A stretch of DNA of 64,000 nucleotides from Thozetella sp. PMI_491 (Eukaryota; Ascomycota; Sordariomycetes; Chaetosphaeriales; Chaetosphaeriaceae): NCBI GenBank assembly GCA_021432635.1, contig MU270025.1, positions 393,244 to 457,243 of the forward strand, written 5' to 3'. Below are positions 33,758 to 42,498 of the stretch, piece after piece (position 1 is the stretch's first letter; every line of letters begins with the position of its first letter). The notes beneath the pieces are model-generated. The model searched no databases. It was not told the origin of the DNA and worked only from the letters and a program-made list of their open reading frames with translations. The translations under genes were made by a program, and so were the position numbers.

Positions 33758-35578
33758 CTATGACCCATTCGGATACTCCTCATCCTGATACGGGGGCAGG
33801 TCGTCATCCTCCAGCCCCAACCGCCGTCGCTCGATGTACCGCTGTTCATCGTCATTGAGGTCATCGTCAAGGAGCAGAGGGCTGATATTGTTGGCATCCC
33901 AGGCCGGTACGAGACAGGCCAGCAATACGATCCTCGTGAGTGCTACTATGGGCATCGCGGTCAGCAGGCCAATGATCCCCACCCAAAGCCAGCCGCCGCC
34001 ACCGACCCTCAGGGCGCGACCGGTCAGCTCGCCACCCGACCAGTCCTTATCGTATGGGCCCGAATAACCCTCGGCGCCCTGTCGGCGGAGTGTGAAGTAC
34101 CCCTGCGTGGCGTCGGTAAGTATATCTTCTAGCAGGCGAACCATATCAATGTCGTCCCTTTTGGCCTTGTGCAAATCGCGCAGGTATGTCTGGATGCCCG
34201 CATGCTCCAGGCCATCCATCAAGGCGCCGCCATCGCCGCCCCTGGCGCCCGCCTCGAGCCCGTCGCGGCCAAGAGCGAGATTGACGGCCGTAGCCGCCGG
34301 CTGCATATCTTCGAAGGCCAGCTGAGCGACGGGCTCTAGTTCCTTAAGAAACTCTACTGGCGCTGTGGGCTCATTCAACGCTATGAAATGTGGGACATCG
34401 CTGCCTAAGTAGAGGCATTCGATGACGACTAGTTGTGGGACGACGCGGTTGTACGGGTTCTCGGGATCAGCCCCTTGGGTTGCGCGAACGAGCCGAGCAA
34501 TAACGAATGTCTGTCGTAGTATTTTGGACTCCGAGTCTCGCAACACATCCTGCCATGTCTTCATACCAATCTCAGCATTTTCTGGGATGAAGACAGTCAA
34601 GCCGTCACGGTACCCCGGCACGGTCCCTGCGACCTCAAAACGATATTGGAAGCCCATCTTGCGGGCCGCTGCGTCGCTCGGGACCACGCTGTGTGTCCAC
34701 TTCCAGTTCGATTCATCCGTGGATTTTTTGCAGGTGGCAGTAATGTTCGTGCCGATCACTACCCCACTGAACGATGTGACTGTCCAGCCTTTGGTCAACA
34801 TGCTCCAGGGATACGTTCGAGGGGTAAAGGGGGCCTCGTGTGCTCCAATACCGCGTGTTCGAAGATCTGGGAACCAGCCTTGGCCGACCCTCAGAGGCGG
34901 GCTATCCACGCGGTAAAGCGTGCTCTGAGGGCGGCGAAGTTTATCGCCTTGGATCTTATCTAGCGTTCGCATGTAGGCACTACGGTAGACCAGTGGCATC
35001 ATGTCGCTACTCGAGACCTGTGGCAGCTCCCTGTTGACGGGTTGATACGTCCAGGCCGATATGTCTCGTGTCAGGAGCTTCGGCATGGGGCTGCTAACGC
35101 TGAAGGGGACGTTGTTCATCCCAAACGTCGCCAGCGAGGCCACGCAAGTGAGGGCCGAAAAGAGCGAGAGCTTCATCAGGGAGGAGCCGCCAAGCCGGAA
35201 TGGTGCTTTGTCGTCCACGGTGGGTCTCGGGGCGCGCGTCATCGGCCGCACGAGGAAGGGCAGCTGGGGCTCGCCACGCAGCCCCCGACGGCGCGTGACA
35301 TCGTGCAGGTATCGCTCGTGCACTGCGAACGACACGTAGACAAGCGCGCCGAAGAGAGAGCCGCCGCAGCCGAACATGAAGTTCCAGATATTGCGGTCGA
35401 AATACCTCTCGAGGTCAACCAGCGAGACACCCAGCACGACGCCACAGCCCTCGCGGTCCCACACGAGAACGACGTTGTGGTTGAGAAAGATGCCGAACCC
35501 CAGGGCCGTGGCCAAGAGGACAGCGGCAGCGAGGTTGAGGAGCACATGCGGCATCGTGGACGTCGTGAGCATGAGCAC
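33758..35578 (-). CDS. Large membrane protein of unknown function
   Basis: One exon of 606 residues. I do not recognise a named family. Visible features are three N-terminal hydrophobic segments (about residues 12-32, 65-88 and 133-155), and a long hydrophilic middle of about 370 residues with one NIT glycosylation site. Near residues 535-565 there is a strongly hydrophobic C-terminal segment (WVGIIGLLTAMPIVALTRIV). The acidic tail is rich in Asp and Pro, with DDDLPPY. This layout of TM cluster, large middle domain and C-terminal TM is shared by several fungal proteins of unknown role, including the DUF3176 group at 53314-55262, but no sequence match between the two was seen. The frame is clean with strong codon use. 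Start could also be the second Met (residue 3) or the third (residue 9). Confidence 0.7.
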   Translation of the reverse strand: MLMLTTSTMPHVLLNLAAAVLLATALGFGIFLNHNVVLVWDREGCGVVLGVSLVDLERYFDRNIWNFMFGCGGSLFGALVYVSFAVHERYLHDVTRRRGLRGEPQLPFLVRPMTRAPRPTVDDKAPFRLGGSSLMKLSLFSALTCVASLATFGMNNVPFSVSSPMPKLLTRDISAWTYQPVNRELPQVSSSDMMPLVYRSAYMRTLDKIQGDKLRRPQSTLYRVDSPPLRVGQGWFPDLRTRGIGAHEAPFTPRTYPWSMLTKGWTVTSFSGVVIGTNITATCKKSTDESNWKWTHSVVPSDAAARKMGFQYRFEVAGTVPGYRDGLTVFIPENAEIGMKTWQDVLRDSESKILRQTFVIARLVRATQGADPENPYNRVVPQLVVIECLYLGSDVPHFIALNEPTAPVEFLKELEPVAQLAFEDMQPAATAVNLALGRDGLEAGARGGDGGALMDGLEHAGIQTYLRDLHKAKRDDIDMVRLLEDILTDATQGYFTLRRQGAEGYSGPYDKDWSGGELTGRALRVGGGGWLWVGIIGLLTAMPIVALTRIVLLACLVPAWDANNISPLLLDDDLNDDEQRYIERRRLGLEDDDLPPYQDEEYPNGS

Positions 35579-36196
35579 GAAGAGGAGATTCTCTACGGCA
35601 AAGCTCTGCTGAGACGCGGGCTTTGGCTACCTAAATTTCAGACTCCTGTTCTCGTATAATCTGATGACTCATCCGATGGAGCCGACTGGCCCATATCGCT
35701 ATAACACACGTTAAGTGTGCGGCACAATGGGGTAGAACAGCACGAATAGGACCGAGAGTGCACAAAGTATGCACTAGTTTGTTCTCTAATTTCTCATCTG
35801 TTTCTTTCATCGCCGGTTTCACAGAGCCTCGCATCGAGGACATGCGAAAAGTAGCTACTTTCACGGAGCATAGTTTTTGGCCGAGTTGTTACTGTGAGCT
35901 AACACGCGACGAACATTTGCCTCACTTCGATTTGTGCATAATCAGGAACGTAGTAAGATGAAAACCCGGCTTCCGGCACTAACTTGGCGGATATTTTTGT
36001 AAGCGCAGAGCAAGGGGGAGATACTGCAAAAAGAGATGCGGCGAATCAGCAGAGCAACGGATACTGTGATATTCTACACCACTAAGAGAGAATTGACCTG
36101 CAGAGGCGCCTTTTTGCCCTATAACCTGACGATGACATATTATTCCCGCATGACAGGTGTTCCCATGCAGAGTTTAAGTTTTGACCTCAATAGGCC
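35579..36196. other. Gap upstream of the membrane-protein gene
   Basis: About 620 bp, AT-richer toward the right end. No gene or RNA recognised until the tRNA-like element terminator. Confidence 0.4.
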
Positions 36197-36206
36197 AAAA
36201 AAAAAA
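36197..36206 (-). terminator. Pol III T10 terminator of the tRNA-like gene
   Basis: Ten T on the minus strand, three bases past the discriminator base A73. It is a typical strong RNA polymerase III stop. Confidence 0.8.
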
Positions 36207-36228
36207 TATTCCCCTCGACCGGATTCGA

Positions 36229-36290
36229 CTATTGGTATTGTTAGTGAATGATTCACTAAGGCTGTTATTTCTTGGGTTAGGGTACTAACG
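36229..36290. other. Insert within the tRNA-Tyr T-loop
   Basis: 62 nt that break the T-loop and the Pol III B-box. It holds a perfect 9+1+9 palindrome (36241-36259) able to form a hairpin, and a short CCCTAACCC-like piece (minus strand) resembling 1.5 telomere repeats. No clear terminal inverted repeats or target-site duplication are seen. Confidence 0.6.
36241..36259. repeat. 19-bp palindrome inside the tRNA insert
   Basis: TTAGTGAAT-G-ATTCACTAA: nine-base arms with a single central base, perfectly self-complementary. Confidence 0.9.
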
Positions 36291-36354
36291 CCGGTGACCT
36301 GCAGGTTACAAGTTCTATTACAGCCTGTCGCGCTACCAACTGCGCCACAAGGGG

Positions 36355-36984
36355 TTGTTGTATTGCTTAGCAGTGACCACTACCCTGTTAATCAATCGCA
36401 TAGAATCAGCATTTCCGACTCGAGCTTATGGTTGTGCGGCCAATCAATTGCCCACCTTGGAATGGCTGCTGGGGCAGTACAGGGCAGATTGCGGGGCTAA
36501 CGCTAACTCCGACAGGCTCGGTTCCTCCGCTTCTGGGTCCCTGGTTCAGGCCCATGCGGGTGCCCGCTTTTCTTTAGGGGTGGACTTGGTCCGCCAGCTA
36601 CTTTGCCTGGAAACGCTGGCCCACGCCAGAGCTTTCATGGGTGCATACAGCCACGACTACGCCCTTGAGATGCTCCCTCGCTAGCTCAGTTGCCTGGCGT
36701 CAAAGCCTCGGACGTTTATACACGATGTCCGCCAGTGGCGCTGTCTGCTGTCCGAACCGACCTACGGATAAGCGATGGACTGCCATTGGGAGGCCCGTTT
36801 AAAGAATGGTTCATTCTCTTGACCCCGCCATCCAGTCCCACACAACCGAGTGCATCCCCTTGCTAAATGTTCTATTTGCCGCAAGCCGAAACCAAGCCGC
36901 CTTAACTGCAGCTGCAGTCGCTCTCCCTCAATTCACTCTTTGGCTCGTAAGACTAACCACTTCCGCCTCTTGTCCGAGACCCCT
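36355..36984. other. Gap between tRNA-like gene and small protein gene
   Basis: Open frames here are short and compositionally arbitrary. A frame upstream of the next start reads a Cys pattern (CSICRKPKPSRLNCSC) without an ATG and might be a missed 5' exon. Confidence 0.35.
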
Positions 36985-37479
36985 ATGTTGGTGGAAGATA
37001 TTTTGATCAGCGTGACCGAGGAGGTGGCCAATTATGAGGAGGCAGTCGACTACGAGGAGGACGAGGTCGATGACCAGACAAGGCCGCAGACCCGAGTCAT
37101 GCCCGAAGACTATGGGGAGCTTCCAGCGATAAAAAAACCTGCCTCTGCTCCCTGGGATATGATCGTCCCTCACTCGGAGTTAAACAAGCTCCTCAACGGC
37201 TTTAGACCCAAAGACATGGACGACCACTGGTTCATAATATCCGTGGGGCCCGATGCCCAAGGAAATCTCGTCGTTCATATGCACCGGAGCTGGACCAGCT
37301 ATAAAATATTCGAGGTGAAAGTCCAGGTGCCTCTTGACGAGCATGGACAACCAAATGAGGAGGATTCAACAATTACCGAGGTGACGTGGGAATCGTACGG
37401 ACACGAGGATACTCCCGAGGATGAAGATGAAGCGGATGCCAAGGATACAGTCGAGCTTCTCTCATGGAAATCGAGCTGA
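36985..37479 (+). CDS. Conserved fungal protein of unknown function
   Basis: A 164-residue frame from the ATG at 36985 (MLVEDILISVTEE). An acidic N-terminal part rich in Glu and Asp precedes a globular core: APWDMIVPHSELNKLLNGF, then RPKDMDDHWFI, NLVVHMHRSWTSYKIFEVKV and TITEVTWESYG, and an acidic tail. I recall a similar GFRPxxMxDxWF / HMHRSWTxYK pattern in uncharacterised fungal proteins, but no function is known to me. No signal peptide or membrane segment is visible, so it is probably cytosolic or nuclear. The frame stays open leftward to a non-ATG start near 36850, with a Cys-rich stretch, so the 5' end may be longer with an unseen exon. Confidence 0.65.
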   Translation: MLVEDILISVTEEVANYEEAVDYEEDEVDDQTRPQTRVMPEDYGELPAIKKPASAPWDMIVPHSELNKLLNGFRPKDMDDHWFIISVGPDAQGNLVVHMHRSWTSYKIFEVKVQVPLDEHGQPNEEDSTITEVTWESYGHEDTPEDEDEADAKDTVELLSWKSS

Positions 37480-37951
37480 AGACGTCCACAGTCTAGAACA
37501 TGGCAACCTGAGCCGTATGCGCTATCTTCTTTTTCTGCTCTGCTAGAACAAAAGTTGGAGTGGAGGTTCCAGCTCGCTTAATGCAGCACTCCTTTTCTGT
37601 GTTGAGAAGCGAGCCTAATCACGTATTGGTTGACATGCCGCCAAACTCGGTTAGCCTGTTGCCGCCCAGAGAGCGATAGCCTCTGGATATTGAAGGGCCG
37701 CGTCTGTGTGCCCGCACGGTTACAGTTACACAGAAAGAGGCACCTGCACTCATGAGTGGTTGGTATGCCCCACCTGATAAAGATGCCTCGCAATATTGCA
37801 ATGCAGAGAAGCCACCGATGATACGGCAGTGGTCGTGTCCTTGGCAAGGACGCCTCCCCCCTCATTTTGTCTCTCATTAGTCGGTTTCACCCAAGACATC
37901 GCGCTTAGCACAACCTCAAACTAAGATTTATGCGGTGCACTAGTCAACAAA
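37480..37951. other. Gap upstream of P450 gene
   Basis: About 470 bp, nothing recognised; presumably the P450 promoter. Confidence 0.4.
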
Positions 37952-39907
37952 ATGCCTTTGGAGCTTAGAAACCTCTGGTCTGCGCCCGGCGAGGTGAGCG
38001 TGACGACCATCGCCACCGTGGTCGCGATATGTATACTCATTCGCCTGGTCCTGGGAAGACTCTGGTCTTGGTATCGCCTAAAACACATCCCGGGCCCCTT
38101 TCTAAATTCTATTTCCATCATACCTATGCTTCGAATGATAGCAAGTGGCAGGATGTCCTCCCTCCAGAGAGCTCTCGGGGATAAATACGGTATGACGAAA
38201 CCTCTATCTCGCCGTCTGGTGGCTGCTCAGCTCAGTGGCTTTCTTTCCGCCTCCCTCGTTCCGCTGCTTTAGCTAATATTTTATTACCAAAAAAGGCCTC
38301 CTGGTCCGTGTCGGGCCGAACGAACTGCTTTTTGGGGACGCTGATACCTATCGTAGAATCACGGGTGCGAGGTCTGATTATGTTAAGTCGCCTTGGTATG
38401 AAACCGCCCGTTTGCTTCCCGATCAACACAGTGTCGTATCGATGGCCGATGAAGAACAACACAAAGTTCTGAGGGCTAAACTGGCTTCTGGAGTAGGTGA
38501 TTGTTTTATTTTCACGTCCGCATCTCTTACTTACGCATTGTTGCCGCCAAATTGTCAAAAGAAGACGAGCTAATCTTGCATAACTCACAAAAAGTACTCT
38601 GGAAAGGAAGGCATCGATTTCGAGGTCACTGTTGACAAATATGTCGCTGTGTTGGTAGACCTTATCGACAGCAAATATCTCTCAACCCCTGGGGACTACA
38701 GGCCCATGGAGCTTTCATACAAGGCTCAATTCTTCGCTCTCGACATTATAACGGAGCTGGCGCTTAGCGAGGCCTTCGGTTTCCTTGTAAACGATACGGA
38801 TATGTACAGCTTCATCGAGATCAACGACTCGTATCTCGGTGTGCTAACCACGGTGATGGAAGTGGCCTGGGTCGACAGACTAATTCGGACTTGGCCGCTC
38901 AACAAGATGCTGCCTAAGGAGGTAGACGACTACGGCATGGGCAAGCTAATGGGGTAACCTCTCCTCCTTAGTTTTTACCATTTTCCCTATAGCTACTGAC
39001 GGATAACCCAGTTTGATGTCCGAAATAGTCGATGAGCGGTTCAAGCCCGGCGCTGAACCCCGTAACGATATGATGGAGTCACATATACGCAGCGGGATGA
39101 GCCGAAAAGAGATTCTGGCGGAAATGATGATAAAAATGTTTGTGACCCAGTTGATATTGGCCACCAATACTCAACGCATCAGATCAAGTAGCTCACAATT
39201 TGCTCAGTATGGCCGGTGCAGACTCGACTGCCATGGCGATCAAGATGGCAATTCTCTTCCTCACCGCCAGCCCCCCTGTTCTCGCCGCTCTCCGGTCTGA
39301 GATAGATGCCGCTGTTGCTGAAGGAAACGTCAGTTGGCCTATTCGCAACGCCGAAGCTACCCGACTTCCATATCTGCAGGCAGTGATCAAGGAGACCCTG
39401 CGGATGTACCCACCAATAACCGGCCACAATTACAAACTGGTTCCGAAGGGAGGAGACACAATTAACGGCTATTTTGTGCCAGGGGGAACACAAGTCACAA
39501 TCAACCATGTATTCATGCTTCGCACTAAAGAGGTATTCGGTTCTGACGCAGAAATCTTCCGTCCGGAGCGCTGGGTCGAGGCGTCCGAATCCGACCCGGC
39601 TAGGTATAAGGAGATGCTCAAAACGGTTGATTTGGTGTTCTCCCATGGTAAATATTACTGTCTAGGGAAGACCTTGGCAGAAATCGAGCTTAATAAAGCC
39701 ATTGCCACTGTGAGTTTTACAGACACCCTTTTCATTTTGTTTGCTCTCATGGATGGTTATATCGCTGACATGAGGATTGCAAAGCTGGTGAGCCGATACG
39801 ACTTCTCCATCGCCAATCCTCTAGTACCGCTGAAGTTGATGGAATGTTCATTTTGGGTCGGTACAGATTTCTGGCTTCGCATCACTAAAAGGCGCGACTC
39901 AAAGTAA
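37952..39907 (+). CDS. Cytochrome P450, pisatin-demethylase/benzoate-hydroxylase-like
   Basis: Six exons join in frame: 37952-38189, 38296-38492, 38595-38953, 39012-39137, 39208-39709 and 39785-39907; 514 residues. The N-terminus has a membrane anchor (VTTIATVVAICILIRLVLG) followed by KHIPGPFLNS. Family motifs in order: I-helix AGADSTA, ExxR as KETLRMYP, RPERW, and heme-binding FSHGKYYCLGK with Cys as iron ligand. The FxHGKYxCLGK form is typical of fungal pisatin-demethylase and benzoate-hydroxylase-type P450s in the ER. Substrate unknown. The fourth intron uses a less common donor (GTTTGT at 39138). The last intron (39710-39784) is 75 nt without an in-frame stop, so retention would add 25 residues. 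A MFS transporter follows on the same strand 680 bp away. Confidence 0.87.
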
Positions 39908-40590
39908 ATTGAGCCAAAAGAGATGCTAACGTAGCCATCAATTCTTTTTCTTTCCACTCATGAATCTTTTTGGAGGCGCTACCGATGAGGGTCGCTTTCT
40001 TTGGAGACAAGAGGTGGGGGTGGAGGGGCTTCCTGCTGGCTGTGATTCGGGTTGACTGGGTTGACTGGTAGGAGTGACTATCAGTTTTCGACGACGATGA
40101 ACGAGTGCCTTTCACATAATCTAGTTCCTACTGCCTATTGCATTTTGCGCCATGATGAATGTATTTAGTCGAATATATCCTCTTTCCACTTCCTAATGAA
40201 CTCGGACCCTTGGATGAATCTGATTTTCTTTCGGGTCTGACTGTGTACTAACTAACTGGGTGCTAGGCAGGATAGTGTAGTTACCTGTAACTATCTACCT
40301 ACCTGAGTTAGCTTAGGCCAGCGCGGTAAATCTACGGCAAAGACGGCGGATTTCCAGTGGGTGAAACGGCTTGGGGGCCGTAGAGCCGTAGCATCCCGCC
40401 AAACATGGCTTAGTGGGCCCGGCCGTCCAGGAACACGGCCCAAACCCCAGTTTCCCATAACTATTCGGACTTCGTTCCATCCTCCATCTCACGGCCTACC
40501 CCCTCGGTCATTTCTGGCCCCCACCTCGCTTCACTCTGTAAATGAAGTAAAACCTGTCCGACGACGACACATGCAACACCGTCGATAACA
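39908..40590. other. Gap between P450 and MFS genes
   Basis: About 680 bp. No feature beyond likely UTR and promoter. Confidence 0.4.
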
Positions 40591-41994
40591 ATGGCTAACA
40601 TATCCGCCAGCGCTATAGTGCCGGAGGAGACGGCCCCGCTGCTCGGCCAGCGGGGTCCGATCAACGGTCACGCACCTCCATCCGCATCCTCGAATGGCAT
40701 TCTCAACGAGCACCTTGCAGCAGCACCGGGTGCGGACGGTCGTCTGGCGCAAACCCCCCTGCGATTGCGAATTGCTGCGGCCATGTTTTCCTTTGCTGTG
40801 CTTGGCCTGCTTGCCTCGAGCGTCGGCGTCGTGCTCCCTGCGATAATGGAGTACTACGAACTCAGCCACGTTCAGGTGTCGTTCATCTTTCCCACCGCCC
40901 CGATAGGATACTTTGTGGCCGCGTTGAACGCTGATCGGATCCACCAATGGTCTGGTCAGCGTGGCATCGCTATCATCGCTTCTCTCAGCCAACTTGTGTT
41001 CGCGGCGGTCGCAGTGATGCACCCTTCCTTTCCTCTCGTCTTGGCATTCTTTATGATAGGCGCTTTCGGCACGGCCCTCATCGACAGCTCGTGGTGTGCT
41101 TGGGCCGGCGGCCTGGAGAAGAATACGCACATGGTCCAGGGCCTTCTGCACGGCTCGTACTCGGGCGGCGCCTGCCTTGGGCCGTTCCTGGCCGGCCTGC
41201 TCCTCAGAAGGGATGGCGCGCGATGGTACCATTGGTATCTTGTCATCATTGCATTCCTACTGGTGCAGCTGGCCTTTCTACTCGGGGCCTTCTGGTTCGA
41301 GGATGCGAACCGGTTTCGCGAAAGCAAGCGCGCTCACCAGGCTAATGGTGAGGCAAGCGGCGAAGCCTCCATTAGCTGGCGCGAGATGTTCCGCTACCGG
41401 GCGACCTGGGTGTGTGCTGCCTACTTCCTAGTCTATGTCGGCACCGAGGCGGGCATCTCCGACTGGGTTGTTTACTTCATGACTGAAGCTCGTCATACAT
41501 CACCCTACTTCTCCAGCTTATGCTCCTCCGCGTTTGGGGCCGGGATGGGGATTGGCCGCCTTTTTCTGGGTGTTGTAACCGACAAAATTGGCCCTCGTCG
41601 GGCTGTCGTCTGCTATCTTATCTGCGCCATCATCTCGGAGGCGCTCTTCGCTACCGTGACCGACCCGAATGCGTCCATGGTCTGCATCTCACTCACTGGC
41701 TTCTTTGTTGGGCCTCTATATCCCTCCGGTATCGTGACTCTTGCCCGACTCATTCCTAAACACCTACACATCTCAGTCGTCGTATTCGTGGCCACGCTAG
41801 GCCAAGTCGGAGCCGCCGTATTTCCCTTCGGCATCGGAGCTCTGGTCGACATTCTCGGCGTCCAGGTTTTCCAGGCCGTAATCCTAGCCCAGCTGGTGGC
41901 CACATTGGTGATCTGGTTTATGTTTCCGCGCGTTAAAGAGTTAACCCTTGCAGAAGAGACGGTGGCAGAAAGGATAAACCCCGCTGTTGCTTAG
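40591..41994 (+). CDS. MFS transporter, fucose-permease/BSC6-like
   Basis: A single exon of 467 residues. After a cytosolic Ser- and Ala-rich N-terminus (about 50 residues) there are about 12 hydrophobic segments in two sets of six, split by a hydrophilic loop near residues 235-270. The second half contains GTEAGISDWVVYFMTE and GIGRLFLGVVTDKIGPRR, a typical MFS loop motif after the eighth segment. The overall pattern resembles fungal proteins near yeast Bsc6 and bacterial fucose permeases, with no drug-resistance signature noted. Substrate is unknown; sugar or metabolite transport at a membrane is inference. It is parallel with the P450 upstream and convergent with the alpha-glucuronidase, but co-regulation cannot be judged. 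Confidence 0.82.
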   Translation: MANISASAIVPEETAPLLGQRGPINGHAPPSASSNGILNEHLAAAPGADGRLAQTPLRLRIAAAMFSFAVLGLLASSVGVVLPAIMEYYELSHVQVSFIFPTAPIGYFVAALNADRIHQWSGQRGIAIIASLSQLVFAAVAVMHPSFPLVLAFFMIGAFGTALIDSSWCAWAGGLEKNTHMVQGLLHGSYSGGACLGPFLAGLLLRRDGARWYHWYLVIIAFLLVQLAFLLGAFWFEDANRFRESKRAHQANGEASGEASISWREMFRYRATWVCAAYFLVYVGTEAGISDWVVYFMTEARHTSPYFSSLCSSAFGAGMGIGRLFLGVVTDKIGPRRAVVCYLICAIISEALFATVTDPNASMVCISLTGFFVGPLYPSGIVTLARLIPKHLHISVVVFVATLGQVGAAVFPFGIGALVDILGVQVFQAVILAQLVATLVIWFMFPRVKELTLAEETVAERINPAVA

Positions 41995-42498
41995 CAGATC
42001 TGCCGGGATGCATACAAGATGATCGGATTTGTTGCTACCATAGTGTCATCTTAGATAAACACAGTCGGGGCCCAGGCGTTCGGTTGACTGCTAGACGGGC
42101 CAGTACGTATGGAGTTGCTCAATCGTGGGACGGTAGGAAACCATCGGATAGATCCTCTCCAAATTTTGTATGGACATCAGTATAGACCGGCTGTAAACGT
42201 TGCTGATAGACTGTTATTCATCTGGGAAAGGGCTCGTTTTAGAGAAAGACCAAGTACTAAGGCAGCGGATCTATTTTTAGTGCCGTTTATATTCTAGGCG
42301 CACTCCGTGAGGCATGTAATTGCCTCGGTGGGATCGATGAAACGGTCGCTCTGACCCTCGCAGCAATGATGGAAATACTGAAACAAATAGTATATACATG
42401 GAATAGATCTAAGATTCCGGTTTTGTTGCAGAACCAGGACAGAGCGTCCAATTTTCAGTTAATTGTTCCAAGTAATAATTATCGAGGGCGTTGTGACA
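41995..42498. other. Gap between convergent MFS and alpha-glucuronidase genes
   Basis: About 500 bp, probably both 3' UTRs. Nothing else recognised. Confidence 0.4.

Larger units (their letters stand above)
36210..36354 (-). tRNA. tRNA-Tyr(GTA)-like gene split by ~62 nt in the T-loop
   Basis: Read on the minus strand from 36354. The 7-bp acceptor stem pairs CCCCTTG (36354-36348) with CGAGGGG (36217-36211), with one G-U pair. C1-G72 and A73 (36210) are the eukaryotic tRNA-Tyr identity set. The D-stem is GCGC/GCGC (36345-36342, 36333-36330) around loop AGTTGGTA, and the A-box is intact. The anticodon stem pairs four of five. Its loop holds GTA (36321-36319), followed by a short intron of about 11 nt at the normal 37/38 site (about 36317-36307). 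The variable loop is AGGTC. T-stem halves ACCGG (36295-36291) and CCGGT (36222-36218) pair perfectly, but about 62 nt (36290-36229) separate the first half from TCGAAT of the loop. If the insert is removed, the loop is one base short. A T10 terminator follows. It is either a recently interrupted pseudogene or a tRNA with a second, unusual intron. Confidence 0.72.

Noticed and set aside
35042-35659. 205-codon plus frame over the membrane-protein gene
   Set aside because: Antisense shadow of a long, better supported frame.
36294-36684. Plus-strand frames over and beside the tRNA-like gene
   Set aside because: They overlap a structured RNA and have no protein-like features.
36680-36700. A-box-like TAGCTCAGTTG
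   Set aside because: No paired acceptor stem or B-box follows.
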